From Actinomycetes bacterium (lineage in GTDB: Bacteria; Actinomycetota; Actinomycetes; Actinomycetales; Microbacteriaceae), in assembly GCA_023421635.1 (NCBI GenBank), contig JAEZSU010000109.1, forward strand, positions 1 to 8,601: a stretch of DNA of 8,601 nt. The letters are read 5' to 3'. How positions within the stretch are numbered: position 1 is the stretch's first letter; every line of letters begins with the position of its first letter. Made by a program: the position numbers and the translations under genes. The notes under the pieces are model-generated. The model had not been told where the DNA came from, searched no databases, and saw nothing but the letters and a program-made list of their open reading frames with translations. Below are positions 1 to 6,138 of this stretch, in pieces.

Positions 1-100
1 GTGCCGCACCCGCCCGCCAGTTCGCGGCCTCGACGACCATGTCCGCGAGGAACGCGCCGTCGGCCTGTCCGGCGGCGCGGATGCGGCAGGGTGCGGACAT
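1..100 (-). CDS. GNAT-type N-acetyltransferase, N-terminal fragment (cut by window edge)
   Basis: An ATG at 98-100 on the minus strand opens 33 codons that run off the left edge. The peptide begins MSAPCRIRAAGQADGAFLAD and continues with MVVEAANWRAG. A first strand ending in IR, followed by A-x-x-D and a helix with FLADM..EAANW, is the usual opening of GNAT acetyltransferases (beta-1 and alpha-1). The acetyl-CoA pyrophosphate loop lies outside the window, so substrate and activity cannot be judged. It starts 24 bp after the rnj stop on the same strand and can be co-transcribed with it. A TAGGAT hexamer 6 nt before the ATG also suggests its own leaderless start. The family call rests on only 33 residues. 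Confidence 0.72.
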   Translation of the reverse strand, partial: MSAPCRIRAAGQADGAFLADMVVEAANWRAGAA

Positions 101-106
101 GGCCGC

Positions 107-112
107 ATCCTA
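107..112 (-). promoter_or_regulatory. Candidate -10 element for leaderless GNAT mRNA
   Basis: On the minus strand TAGGAT is followed by 6 nt (GCGGCC) and then the ATG at 100. A TANNNT hexamer at this distance places the transcription start on or next to the A of ATG, as in actinobacterial leaderless genes. The same bases include AGGA, which could act as a distant Shine-Dalgarno, so the two readings compete. I see no good -35. Confidence 0.5.
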
Positions 113-124
113 CCGACGCGCGGC

Positions 125-1801
125 TCAGGCTTCGATGACCAGTGGCACGATCATGGGCCGGCGACGCAGCCGCTGGTTCACCCAGCGTCCGATCGTGCGG
201 CGCATGACCTGCGAGAGGGCGTGGGTGTCGCGGACACCGGAGGACGCCGCCTCCGCCAGCGCGGCCGCGATCTTCGGCTTCACGTCGTCGAAGACGGCGT
301 CGGCCTCGGCGAAGCCGCGCGCGTGGATCTCCGGCCCGCTGATGACCTGGCCGGTGGCGGGGTCGACGACGGCGATGACCGAGATGAAGCCCTCCTCGCC
401 GAGGATGCGGCGGTCCTTGAGGTCGGCGTCGGTGATCTCGCCCACGGTCGAGCCGTCCACGTACACGAAGCCGAGGTCGAGCTGGCCGACGACCGTCGCA
501 TCGCCGTCGCGGAGGTCGACGACGGTGCCGTTCTCGCCGAGGATCGTGCGCTCGGAGGGCACCCCGGTGTCCTGCGCGAGCTTCGCGTTGGCCATCAGGT
601 GGCGGTACTCGCCGTGCACGGGGAGCACGTTTCGCGGCTGCAGGATGTTGTAGCAATAGAGCAGCTCGCCCGCGGCGGCGTGGCCCGACACGTGCACCTT
701 GGCGTTGGCCTTGTGCACGACGTTCGCCCCGAGCTTGGTGAGCCCGTCGATGACGCGGTACACGGCGTTCTCGTTGCCGGGGATGAGACTCGAGGCGAGG
801 ATGACCGTGTCGCCGGGACCGGGCTCGATCGCGTGGTCGAGGTTCGCCATGCGCGAGAGCACCGCCATCGGCTCACCCTGCGAGCCGGTGGACATGTAGA
901 CGATGCGGTCGTCGGGCAGGTCCTTCGCCTTCTTGTAGTCGATGAGGACGCCCTGCGGCACCTTGAGGTAGCCGAGTTCCTCCGCGATCGTCATGTTGCG
1001 CACCATGCTGCGGCCGAGGAACGCGACCCGGCGGCCGTTCGCGGCGGCGGCGTCGATGACCTGCTGCACCCGGTGCACGTGGCTGGAGAAGCTGGCGACG
1101 ATGACCCGTCGCGGCGACTTCGCGATGACCTGGTCGAGGACCGGCCCGATCGCACGTTCGGCGGGCGTGAACCCGGGCACGTCGGCGTTCGTGGAGTCCA
1201 CCAGGAACAGGTCGACGCCCTCCTCGCCGAGGCGTGCGAAGGCGCGGAGGTCCGTGATGCGGCCGTCGAGCGGCAGCTGGTCCATCTTGAAGTCGCCCGT
1301 GGCGAGCGCCATGCCGGCCGGGGTGCGGATGGCGACCGCGAGCGCGTCGGGGATGGAGTGGTTGACCGCGATGAACTCGAGGTCGAACGGGCCGAGCTGC
1401 TCGCGCTGGCCGGCGTCGACCGTCAGCGTGTAGGGCTTGATGCGGTGCTCCTTGAGCTTCGCCTCGACGAGGGCGAGGGTCAGCTGGGAGCCGATCAGCG
1501 GGATGTCCTGCTTGAGCCGGAGGAGGTACGGGACGGCCCCGATGTGGTCCTCGTGGCCGTGCGTGAGCACGACGCCGACGATGTCGTCGAGCCGGTCGCG
1601 CAGCGGCGTGAAGTCGGGGAGGATCAGATCGACGCCGGGCTGATGCTCCTCCGGGAAGAGCACGCCGCAGTCGACGATGAGGATCTTGCCCTCGTACTCG
1701 AACGTCGTCATGTTGCGCCCGACCTCGCCGAGACCGCCGAGCGGGGTCACGCGCAGGGTTCCGGCGTCGAGGGCGGGGGGATCGTACACGGTGGTGGCCA
1801 T
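125..1801 (-). CDS. rnj: Ribonuclease J
   Basis: A 558-residue metallo-beta-lactamase/beta-CASP nuclease of RNase J type, giving 5'-to-3' exonuclease and endonuclease activity in mRNA decay and rRNA maturation. The zinc motif HGHEDH lies at residues 81-86 (H81, H83, D85, H86), with H148 (NHSIPDA) and D170 (TGDFKMD) as further ligands. The beta-CASP domain shows VDSTNAD around 201-207, SFSSHVHR at 237-244, SGH at 372-374 and LPVHGEYRH at 393-401 (H396). Spacings match those of Bacillus subtilis RNase J1 as I recall them. The length is typical of actinobacterial RNase J, without the long Arg-rich N-terminal extension of some relatives. The ATG at 1801 has a good SD (GGAAAGG). It lies 86 bp after dapA on the same strand, an arrangement common in actinobacteria. 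All catalytic residues are present. Confidence 0.97.
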   Translation of the reverse strand: MATTVYDPPALDAGTLRVTPLGGLGEVGRNMTTFEYEGKILIVDCGVLFPEEHQPGVDLILPDFTPLRDRLDDIVGVVLTHGHEDHIGAVPYLLRLKQDIPLIGSQLTLALVEAKLKEHRIKPYTLTVDAGQREQLGPFDLEFIAVNHSIPDALAVAIRTPAGMALATGDFKMDQLPLDGRITDLRAFARLGEEGVDLFLVDSTNADVPGFTPAERAIGPVLDQVIAKSPRRVIVASFSSHVHRVQQVIDAAAANGRRVAFLGRSMVRNMTIAEELGYLKVPQGVLIDYKKAKDLPDDRIVYMSTGSQGEPMAVLSRMANLDHAIEPGPGDTVILASSLIPGNENAVYRVIDGLTKLGANVVHKANAKVHVSGHAAAGELLYCYNILQPRNVLPVHGEYRHLMANAKLAQDTGVPSERTILGENGTVVDLRDGDATVVGQLDLGFVYVDGSTVGEITDADLKDRRILGEEGFISVIAVVDPATGQVISGPEIHARGFAEADAVFDDVKPKIAAALAEAASSGVRDTHALSQVMRRTIGRWVNQRLRRRPMIVPLVIEA

Positions 1802-1807
1802 CGCCTG

Positions 1808-1814
1808 CCTTTCC
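1808..1814 (-). promoter_or_regulatory. Ribosome binding site of rnj
   Basis: Minus-strand GGAAAGG, 6 nt before the ATG at 1801. It is one of the few clear Shine-Dalgarno sequences in the window. Its outermost G (1814) is also the first base of the hairpin spanning 1814-1839, so folding of that hairpin could affect ribosome access. Confidence 0.7.
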
Positions 1815-1882
1815 GGATGCGACGGGGAGTCCGCATCCGTTCATGCGCCCCGCAGGGCGCCGGTGTCCCGCCTCGTGGCGGG
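1814..1882 (-). promoter_or_regulatory. Three tandem hairpins in the dapA-rnj intergenic region
   Basis: In the 86 bp between the dapA stop and rnj start I see three perfect stems. 1867-1872 (CCCGCC) pairs with 1877-1882 (GGCGGG) over a TCGT loop. 1845-1850 (GCGCCC) pairs with 1855-1860 (GGGCGC) over a CGCA loop. 1814-1821 (CGGATGCG) pairs with 1832-1839 (CGCATCCG) over a 10-nt loop. No T-run follows any of them, so they do not look like classical terminators. They may be RNA processing or stability elements between two genes of different expression level, or a leader regulating rnj. Stems are seen directly; the function is inference. Confidence 0.5.
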
Positions 1883-1887
1883 TGAAG

Positions 1888-2865
1888 TCAACGTGTCGTG
1901 CCGTGCACCTTGGGCAGCGCGCCGCCGGCGGCGGCGTTGCGGTCGGGACGGAAGTTGGAGAAGTCGACGCCGGGGACGTCGCGGACGAGGTCGAGCTCGT
2001 CCTCGATGATCGCGGCCTCCCACTCCTCCGGTCCCACGAGCGGGAGCCGGACGCGGGGGCTGGAGATGCGGCCCAGCCCGTGGAGGATGTACTTCGCGCT
2101 CACGGTGCCGGGGACGTGGGTCATCACGGCACGCACGAGCGGTTCGAGCTTCATGTGCGCCTCGGTCGCGCGGCGGAGGTCCCCCGCGTTCACGGCGTCG
2201 ACGATGGTGCGGTACGGGGCGGCGGTGATGTTCGCGGTCACGCCGATGAGCCCGGACGCCCCGATCGACAGGTGCGGCAGCACGTTCGCGTCGTCGCCGG
2301 AGAAGTACATCAGGTCGGTCTGGTTCAGCACCCGGCTGACCTCGCTGAAGTCGCCCTTGGCGTCCTTGATGGCGAGGATGTTCGGGTGCTTCGCCAGCCG
2401 CAGGATGGTCTCGTACTTGATGGGCACGCCGGTGCGGCCGGGGATGTCGTAGAGGATCACCGGCAGGTCGGTCGCGTCGGCGACGAGCCGGAAGTGCGTG
2501 AGGATGCCGGCCTGGGTGGGCTTGTTGTAGTACGGCGTGACGATCATGATGCCGTCGGCGCCGGCCTTCTCGCTGGCCTTGTACAGCTCGATGGCGTGGG
2601 CGGTCTCGTTCGACCCGCCGCCGGTGATGATCTTCGCGCGACCGGCGGCCACGTCCTTGCCGACCTCGACGAGCCGCAGCTTCTCCGGGTCGGTGAGGGT
2701 CGAGGTCTCGCCCGTGGTGCCGGTGACGACGATGCCGTCGGCCCCGGAGACGATGACGTCGTCGATGTGCTTCTCGACCGCGGGCCAATCGACCTCGCCG
2801 TCGGCCGTCATCGGGGTGACGAGCGCGACGAGCACCTGTCCGAAAGGATTGCCCGCATGCGTCAT
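1888..2865 (-). CDS. dapA: 4-hydroxy-tetrahydrodipicolinate synthase
   Basis: Condenses pyruvate with L-aspartate semialdehyde, the first committed step of the diaminopimelate/lysine branch. The 325-residue product has the DapA TIM-barrel motifs in order: GTTGE at 49-53 (Thr50/Thr51 of the proton relay), TPYYNKP at 110-116 (Tyr112/Tyr113), YDIPGRTG at 139-146 (Tyr139, Arg144 binding the semialdehyde carboxylate), the Schiff-base Lys167 in AIKDAKGD, and GVTAN at 208-212. The Arg144-to-Lys167 spacing of 23 equals that in E. coli. I chose the ATG at 2865 over longer readings because the protein then begins just before the first barrel strand (VLVALVTP) and a promoter or SD lies just upstream; the extra 24 upstream residues look non-coding. 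The C-terminus runs about 30 residues past the E. coli enzyme. It is the first gene of the unit with rnj and is divergent from the Nudix gene. Confidence 0.97.
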   Translation of the reverse strand: MTHAGNPFGQVLVALVTPMTADGEVDWPAVEKHIDDVIVSGADGIVVTGTTGETSTLTDPEKLRLVEVGKDVAAGRAKIITGGGSNETAHAIELYKASEKAGADGIMIVTPYYNKPTQAGILTHFRLVADATDLPVILYDIPGRTGVPIKYETILRLAKHPNILAIKDAKGDFSEVSRVLNQTDLMYFSGDDANVLPHLSIGASGLIGVTANITAAPYRTIVDAVNAGDLRRATEAHMKLEPLVRAVMTHVPGTVSAKYILHGLGRISSPRVRLPLVGPEEWEAAIIEDELDLVRDVPGVDFSNFRPDRNAAAGGALPKVHGTTR

Positions 2866-2872
2866 GCCTCTT

Positions 2873-2878
2873 AGGGTA
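2873..2878 (-). promoter_or_regulatory. Candidate -10 element of dapA (leaderless or very short leader)
   Basis: Minus-strand TACCCT, then the 7 nt AAGAGGC, then the ATG at 2865. TANNNT at this distance predicts transcription starting at or beside the start codon. The spacer contains AAGAGG, which would be an SD if the mRNA began further upstream, so both modes stay possible. No convincing -35 is seen. Confidence 0.5.
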
Positions 2879-2909
2879 TCGGTTCGCGCGGACGCCTCCG
2901 AGCCGCTCG

Positions 2910-2915
2910 TAGGCT
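2910..2915 (+). promoter_or_regulatory. Candidate -10 element for leaderless Nudix mRNA
   Basis: TAGGCT followed by 6 nt (GGGCGC) and the ATG at 2922. There is no real Shine-Dalgarno here, so a leaderless transcript starting at the A of ATG is the simplest reading. It shares the 56-bp divergent region with the dapA promoter; the two -10 hexamers lie 31 bp apart on opposite strands. Confidence 0.6.
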
Positions 2916-2921
2916 GGGCGC

Positions 2922-3461
2922 ATGACCTGGCGCACACGTGGCTCCCGCACCGTCTACGAGAACCGGTGGATCCACGTCCGGGAGGACGAGGTCACCGGTC
3001 CCGGCGGCGACGGCATCTACGGGGTCGTGCGGATGCGGCATCCCGCGGTCTTCGTGGTGGCACTCGACGACGAGGGGCGGGTGTGCCTGGTGGCGCTGGA
3101 CCGCTACACCACCGGCCCGTCCTGGGAGGTGCCCGCGGGCGGCTCGGACGGCGAGGACCCGCTCCTCGCCGCCCAGCGCGAGCTGCGGGAGGAGACCGGG
3201 CTGACGGCCTCGTCGTGGACCCCGCTGGGGCGCATGACAGCGCTGAACGGCATCGCGGACGCGCCGGAGTACGTCTTCCTGGCGCGCGGGCTCTCCGCGG
3301 CCGAGGACGCCGGGTCGACGCAGCGGGAAGAGGGCATCGACCGGGTCGTCCGGGTGCCCTTCGACGCGGCGCTGGCGATGGTCGCGGACGGGCGCATCAC
3401 CGACAGCGAGACGATCGCGGCGCTCGCCTACGCCGGCATCCACCTGGGCCGGTTCGCCTGA
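2922..3461 (+). CDS. Nudix hydrolase (ADP-ribose pyrophosphatase-like)
   Basis: A 179-residue Nudix-fold protein. The Nudix box runs from G73 to L94: GGSDGEDP, then RELREETGL at 86-94, with E87, E90 and E91 as metal-binding glutamates. The glycine loop is one residue shorter than the G-x5-E consensus (E78 is preceded by G73, not G72). The preceding SWEVPAGG strand and the later REEGIDRVVRVPFDAAL segment (135-151) resemble ADP-ribose and nucleoside-diphosphate-sugar pyrophosphatases, which cut a diphosphate bond with Mg2+; the exact substrate is not readable. It has no signal peptide or membrane segment, so it is cytosolic. It is a single gene, divergent from dapA and ending 4 bp from the stop of the convergent SDR gene. 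The start is supported by TAGGCT placed for a leaderless mRNA. Confidence 0.9.
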   Translation: MTWRTRGSRTVYENRWIHVREDEVTGPGGDGIYGVVRMRHPAVFVVALDDEGRVCLVALDRYTTGPSWEVPAGGSDGEDPLLAAQRELREETGLTASSWTPLGRMTALNGIADAPEYVFLARGLSAAEDAGSTQREEGIDRVVRVPFDAALAMVADGRITDSETIAALAYAGIHLGRFA

Positions 3462-3465
3462 GCGA

Positions 3466-4224
3466 TCAGCGGCCGCGGCGTGCGATGCGCGCGACGAACC
3501 GGTCCGGGGCCATCCGCGAGATCGCGGTGAGCAGGCGGTAGCGCAGCGTCGGCACCGACACCGCCTTCCCCCGTGCGAGATCCTGCAGCGACTGCGACAC
3601 CACGGTGCGGGCGTCGAGCCACATCCACCGCGGCACGCCCTCGCGTCCCGCGGGCAGCCCGAGCCTGGCGTGGAACCCGGTACGGGTGAACCCCGGGCAG
3701 ACCGCCGTGACCGTGACCCCGCGCGGGGCGTACGCGATGTCGGCCCACCGGCTGAACGAGACGAGCCACCCTTTCACCGCGCCGTAGGTGGAGCGCGGCG
3801 CGAACGCCGCGACGGACGCCACATTCAGGATGCGGCCCCGCCCGCGCGCGAGCATCGGTCCGAGCGCGGCGTGCATGAGCCGCATCGGCACCTCGACGTG
3901 CAGAGCGAGGTGGCGGGCCTCGTCCTCGATGTCGTTCTGCTCGAACTGCAGCGGCAGCCCGAACCCCGCACTGTTGACCAGGACATCGACCGGGCGCACC
4001 ACGTCCGCGAGCCTCGCCTCGACGCGACGGCGCTCCCGGGGGCGCAGCAGGTCGGCCTGCAACACCTCCACCGCGGCGAACGTCCCGACCTCGCCCGCGA
4101 CCCGCTCCAGCGCTGCCCGGTCGCGACTCACCAGCACGACGTCGACGCCGCGCCGGGCGAGTTGCCGCGCGTACTCGGCGCCGAGCCCGGATCCGGCACC
4201 GGTGATGAGCGCGGTCGACCTCAT
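3466..4224 (-). CDS. Short-chain dehydrogenase/reductase (SDR, DltE-like)
   Basis: A classical SDR of 252 residues. The Rossmann nucleotide motif TGAGSGLG lies at 8-15, NSAG at 84-87, catalytic Ser137 in NVASVAAF, Tyr147-x3-Lys151 in STYGAVK, and PG at 177-178. R34 in LVSRDR after beta-2 suggests NADP(H) preference. The active-site tetrad Asn, expected 28 residues before Ser137, is His109 (LALHVEVP). The overall pattern (ARGRGRILNVASVAAF) resembles the DltE group of SDRs, whose substrates are mostly unknown. I start at the ATG at 4224, which puts the Rossmann motif at the N-terminus. This ATG has no SD but overlaps the TGA of a 27-codon ORF as ATGA, so coupled translation is likely. It is the last gene of the operon containing the YhgE/Pip gene. 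Confidence 0.92.
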   Translation of the reverse strand: MRSTALITGAGSGLGAEYARQLARRGVDVVLVSRDRAALERVAGEVGTFAAVEVLQADLLRPRERRRVEARLADVVRPVDVLVNSAGFGLPLQFEQNDIEDEARHLALHVEVPMRLMHAALGPMLARGRGRILNVASVAAFAPRSTYGAVKGWLVSFSRWADIAYAPRGVTVTAVCPGFTRTGFHARLGLPAGREGVPRWMWLDARTVVSQSLQDLARGKAVSVPTLRYRLLTAISRMAPDRFVARIARRGR

Positions 4225-4304
4225 GGCGCCGCGTCCGGTGCGGGGGCGCGTGCGGGGCGGACCTCCCACGGCGCGGCCGCGATCCGGGATGCGTGAGCGG
4301 TCAT
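4221..4304 (-). CDS. Small ORF coupled to the SDR gene (27 aa)
   Basis: I do not recognise this peptide. An ATG at 4304, 22 nt after the YhgE stop, opens 27 codons starting MTAHASRIAAAPWEVRP, rich in Ala and Pro, with no membrane segment or motif. Its TGA (4223-4221) overlaps the SDR ATG (4224-4222) as ATGA. A GAGGAG sequence at 4317-4322 lies 12 nt upstream, longer than ideal. The SDR start itself lacks an SD, so this ORF could deliver ribosomes to it. It may be a real small protein, or only a coupling leader with no function as a peptide. Confidence 0.45.
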   Translation of the reverse strand: MTAHASRIAAAPWEVRPARAPAPDAAP

Positions 4305-4316
4305 GGCGCAGGTCGT

Positions 4317-4322
4317 CTCCTC
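4317..4322 (-). promoter_or_regulatory. Shine-Dalgarno of the 27-codon small ORF
   Basis: Minus-strand GAGGAG in the 22-nt gap between the YhgE stop and the small-ORF ATG. The spacing to that ATG is 12 nt. It is the only strong SD between the YhgE gene and the SDR gene, and lies about 90 nt from the SDR ATG, so it cannot serve the SDR start directly. Confidence 0.45.
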
Positions 4323-4326
4323 GTGG

Positions 4327-6138
4327 TCATTGCAGGATGCTCGGCTGCAGGTCGCGGAGCGTCAGGTACCGGGTCATACGCATCACCCCGAGCAGCGTCG
4401 CCAGCGCGCCGACGAGCGCCCACGTCGCGACCACCCCGAGGTCGCTCCACACGCGGGAGATGTCGCCGCCGTACATGACCTGCCGGAGCGCGTCGACGAC
4501 GAAGCCCATGGGCAGGACGTGGTGCAGGAGTGCGAGGGGTTCCGGGAGGGTCTGCCATGGGAAGGTGCCACCGGCGGTGACGAGCTGCAGCACCATCAGG
4601 ACGAGGCCGAGGAACTCGCCGACCACGCCCAGCCAGACGTTCAGCGCGAGGATGATCCAGGTGTACGCGGCGGACGCCGCGACGAGCAGGCCGAGGACGC
4701 CCAACGGGTTGGCGAAGCGGAAGCCGAGCGCCCACGAGAGGACGAGGAACAGCCCGATCATCTGCAGCACACCCAGGAGCGCAGGGGTGAGCCAGCCGGC
4801 GAAGGTGATCCTGCCGGGGGCCTCCATCGCGGTGAGTGCGCGACGGGAGACCGGCTTGACGATGAGGAAGAGCGCGTAGATGCCGATCCAGGCGGCGAGC
4901 GCCGCGAAGAACGGCGCGAGCCCGGCACCGTAGTTCTGTGCGGCGGCGAGCGTGCGCGTCTGGATCGCCACCGGGTCGGCGAGGGTGGCGCTCTGCGCCT
5001 GCCTCGTCGAGGCGTCCGCATCCGGGACCTGCGCGACGCCGGCCGCCAGTCCGTTCTGCAGTTCGGCCGCGCCCGCGCCGAGTTCGCCCAACCCGCTCTG
5101 CAGCGACTGGGAACCGGCGAGGGCCTGCTCGGTGCCGGAGGCGGCGGTGGTGAGCCCCGAGGCGAGCTCGCCCGCGCCGGCGGCGACCTGGTCGGCGCCG
5201 GCGCTGAGCTGGTCGATCCGGCCGACGGTCGCCTGAAGCCGCTGGTCGAGGTCGCGGATGCCGTCGCCGATGGGCGCGAGCCGGGCGAGCGCCTGGTCGA
5301 TCTCGGCCTGGCCCAATCCGGCGTCGGTGAGCACCTGCGCGATGTCGGCCTGCAGCCGGGGCAGGTCCCCCACCGCGATCCCTGCGATGCGGCGCGCCTC
5401 GTCCGCCACCTCGTCGATCTCCCGCACCCCGGAGGCGACCTCTCCCGCACCGGATGCCAAGGTCTCTGCCCCGTCGCGGAGCCGCACCGTCCCCGAGGCC
5501 AGTTCGCCGAGCCCGTCCGCGAGGGTGCCGGCACCGTCCCCCGCGGTGGTGAGCCCCGCGACGAGCTGGGCCGACCCGTCGGCGGCCTCGCTGAGCTTGG
5601 AGCGGATCTCGGCGAGACCGTCGAGCACCGCCTCCGCGGCCTCCTCGACGACCTTCTGCACGATCACCTGCTGGACGCGCTGGACGGCGTCGTTGCCGAT
5701 GGTGGAGGCCAGGTAGTTGTCGGCGTCGTTCGTGCGCAGGTCGATCTGCGCCTGCCGCGGCGAGTCCCCCGTGATCGACGCGATCGCCGCGGAGAAGTCC
5801 TTCGGTACCACGATCGCGAAGTCGTAGCGGCCCTCCTTCAGTCCGGCCTGCGCACGCTCCCCGTCGACCTCGTGCCAGTCGAAGGTGTTGCTGTCCAGCA
5901 GCTCCTGCGCGATCTCGTCCCCGAGGTTGCGCTCGGTGCCCTCGATCTGCGCGCCGGTGTCCTCGACGACGATCGCCGCGGGGATCGACCCCAGGCGCCC
6001 GTAGGGGTCCTGATTGGCCCACAGGTACAGGCCGCCGTACAGGATGGGCACGAACAGCAGCGCGATCAGGGCGAGGACCGACAGCGTCGTCGAGGTCAGC
6101 CGCCGCAGCTCCGCGCCGACCATGGTCGAGATCTTCAT
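4327..6138 (-). CDS. YhgE/Pip-family membrane protein with Leu-x-x-Gly heptads
   Basis: A 603-residue protein with the YhgE/Pip layout (phage infection protein homologues, related to ABC-2 permeases). One membrane helix lies at about 19-41 (VLALIALLFVPILYGGLYLW), then an extracytoplasmic region to about 400, then five C-terminal membrane segments at about 405-428, 444-472, 478-503, 506-523 and 566-586. The late motif VTAGGTFPWQTLP (520-532) before LPMGFVVDALRQVMYGG is typical of the family. The outer region has two blocks of Leu-x-x-Gly heptads (residues 192-237 and 311-363). The ATG at 6138 overlaps the preceding gene's TGA as ATGA, and MKISTMVGAEL before the first helix is a normal start. 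Family members are linked to phage adsorption, export or ESX-like secretion; the role here is unknown. Confidence 0.9.
   Translation of the reverse strand: MKISTMVGAELRRLTSTTLSVLALIALLFVPILYGGLYLWANQDPYGRLGSIPAAIVVEDTGAQIEGTERNLGDEIAQELLDSNTFDWHEVDGERAQAGLKEGRYDFAIVVPKDFSAAIASITGDSPRQAQIDLRTNDADNYLASTIGNDAVQRVQQVIVQKVVEEAAEAVLDGLAEIRSKLSEAADGSAQLVAGLTTAGDGAGTLADGLGELASGTVRLRDGAETLASGAGEVASGVREIDEVADEARRIAGIAVGDLPRLQADIAQVLTDAGLGQAEIDQALARLAPIGDGIRDLDQRLQATVGRIDQLSAGADQVAAGAGELASGLTTAASGTEQALAGSQSLQSGLGELGAGAAELQNGLAAGVAQVPDADASTRQAQSATLADPVAIQTRTLAAAQNYGAGLAPFFAALAAWIGIYALFLIVKPVSRRALTAMEAPGRITFAGWLTPALLGVLQMIGLFLVLSWALGFRFANPLGVLGLLVAASAAYTWIILALNVWLGVVGEFLGLVLMVLQLVTAGGTFPWQTLPEPLALLHHVLPMGFVVDALRQVMYGGDISRVWSDLGVVATWALVGALATLLGVMRMTRYLTLRDLQPSILQ
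5050..5208 (-). repeat. Leu-x-x-Gly heptad block 2 in the YhgE/Pip gene
   Basis: Codes for residues 311-363. Glycines fall every seventh residue at 314, 321, 328, 335, 342, 349, 356 and 363, mostly with Leu three residues earlier. It contains the 15-bp word GCGGTGGTGAGCCCC (plus strand, 5144-5158) that recurs exactly in block 1. Confidence 0.85.
5428..5565 (-). repeat. Leu-x-x-Gly heptad block 1 in the YhgE/Pip gene
   Basis: Codes for residues 192-237. Glycines fall every seventh residue at 195, 202, 209, 216, 223, 230 and 237, with Leu or Val three residues before most of them. The 15-bp word shared with block 2 lies at 5543-5557; both copies encode the GLTTA segment. Confidence 0.85.

Noticed and set aside
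221..1885. A 554-codon open frame antisense to rnj
   Set aside because: Same GC-bias shadow. RNase J on the minus strand is unmistakable with all its catalytic residues.
2866..2937. N-terminal extension of dapA to 2937
   Set aside because: The extra 24 residues do not look like DapA, would cover the divergent promoter region, and the ATG at 2865 has a good promoter/SD context.
4225..4269. SDR start at the GTG at 4269 with 15 extra residues
   Set aside because: The added residues are Arg/Pro/Gly-rich and precede the Rossmann strand without purpose; the ATG at 4224 gives the normal SDR start and overlaps the small-ORF stop.
4272..4281. CGCGGCCGCG palindrome downstream of the YhgE/Pip gene as a terminator
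   Set aside because: A 10-bp palindrome with no loop and no T-run, inside the small ORF; ordinary in DNA this GC-rich.
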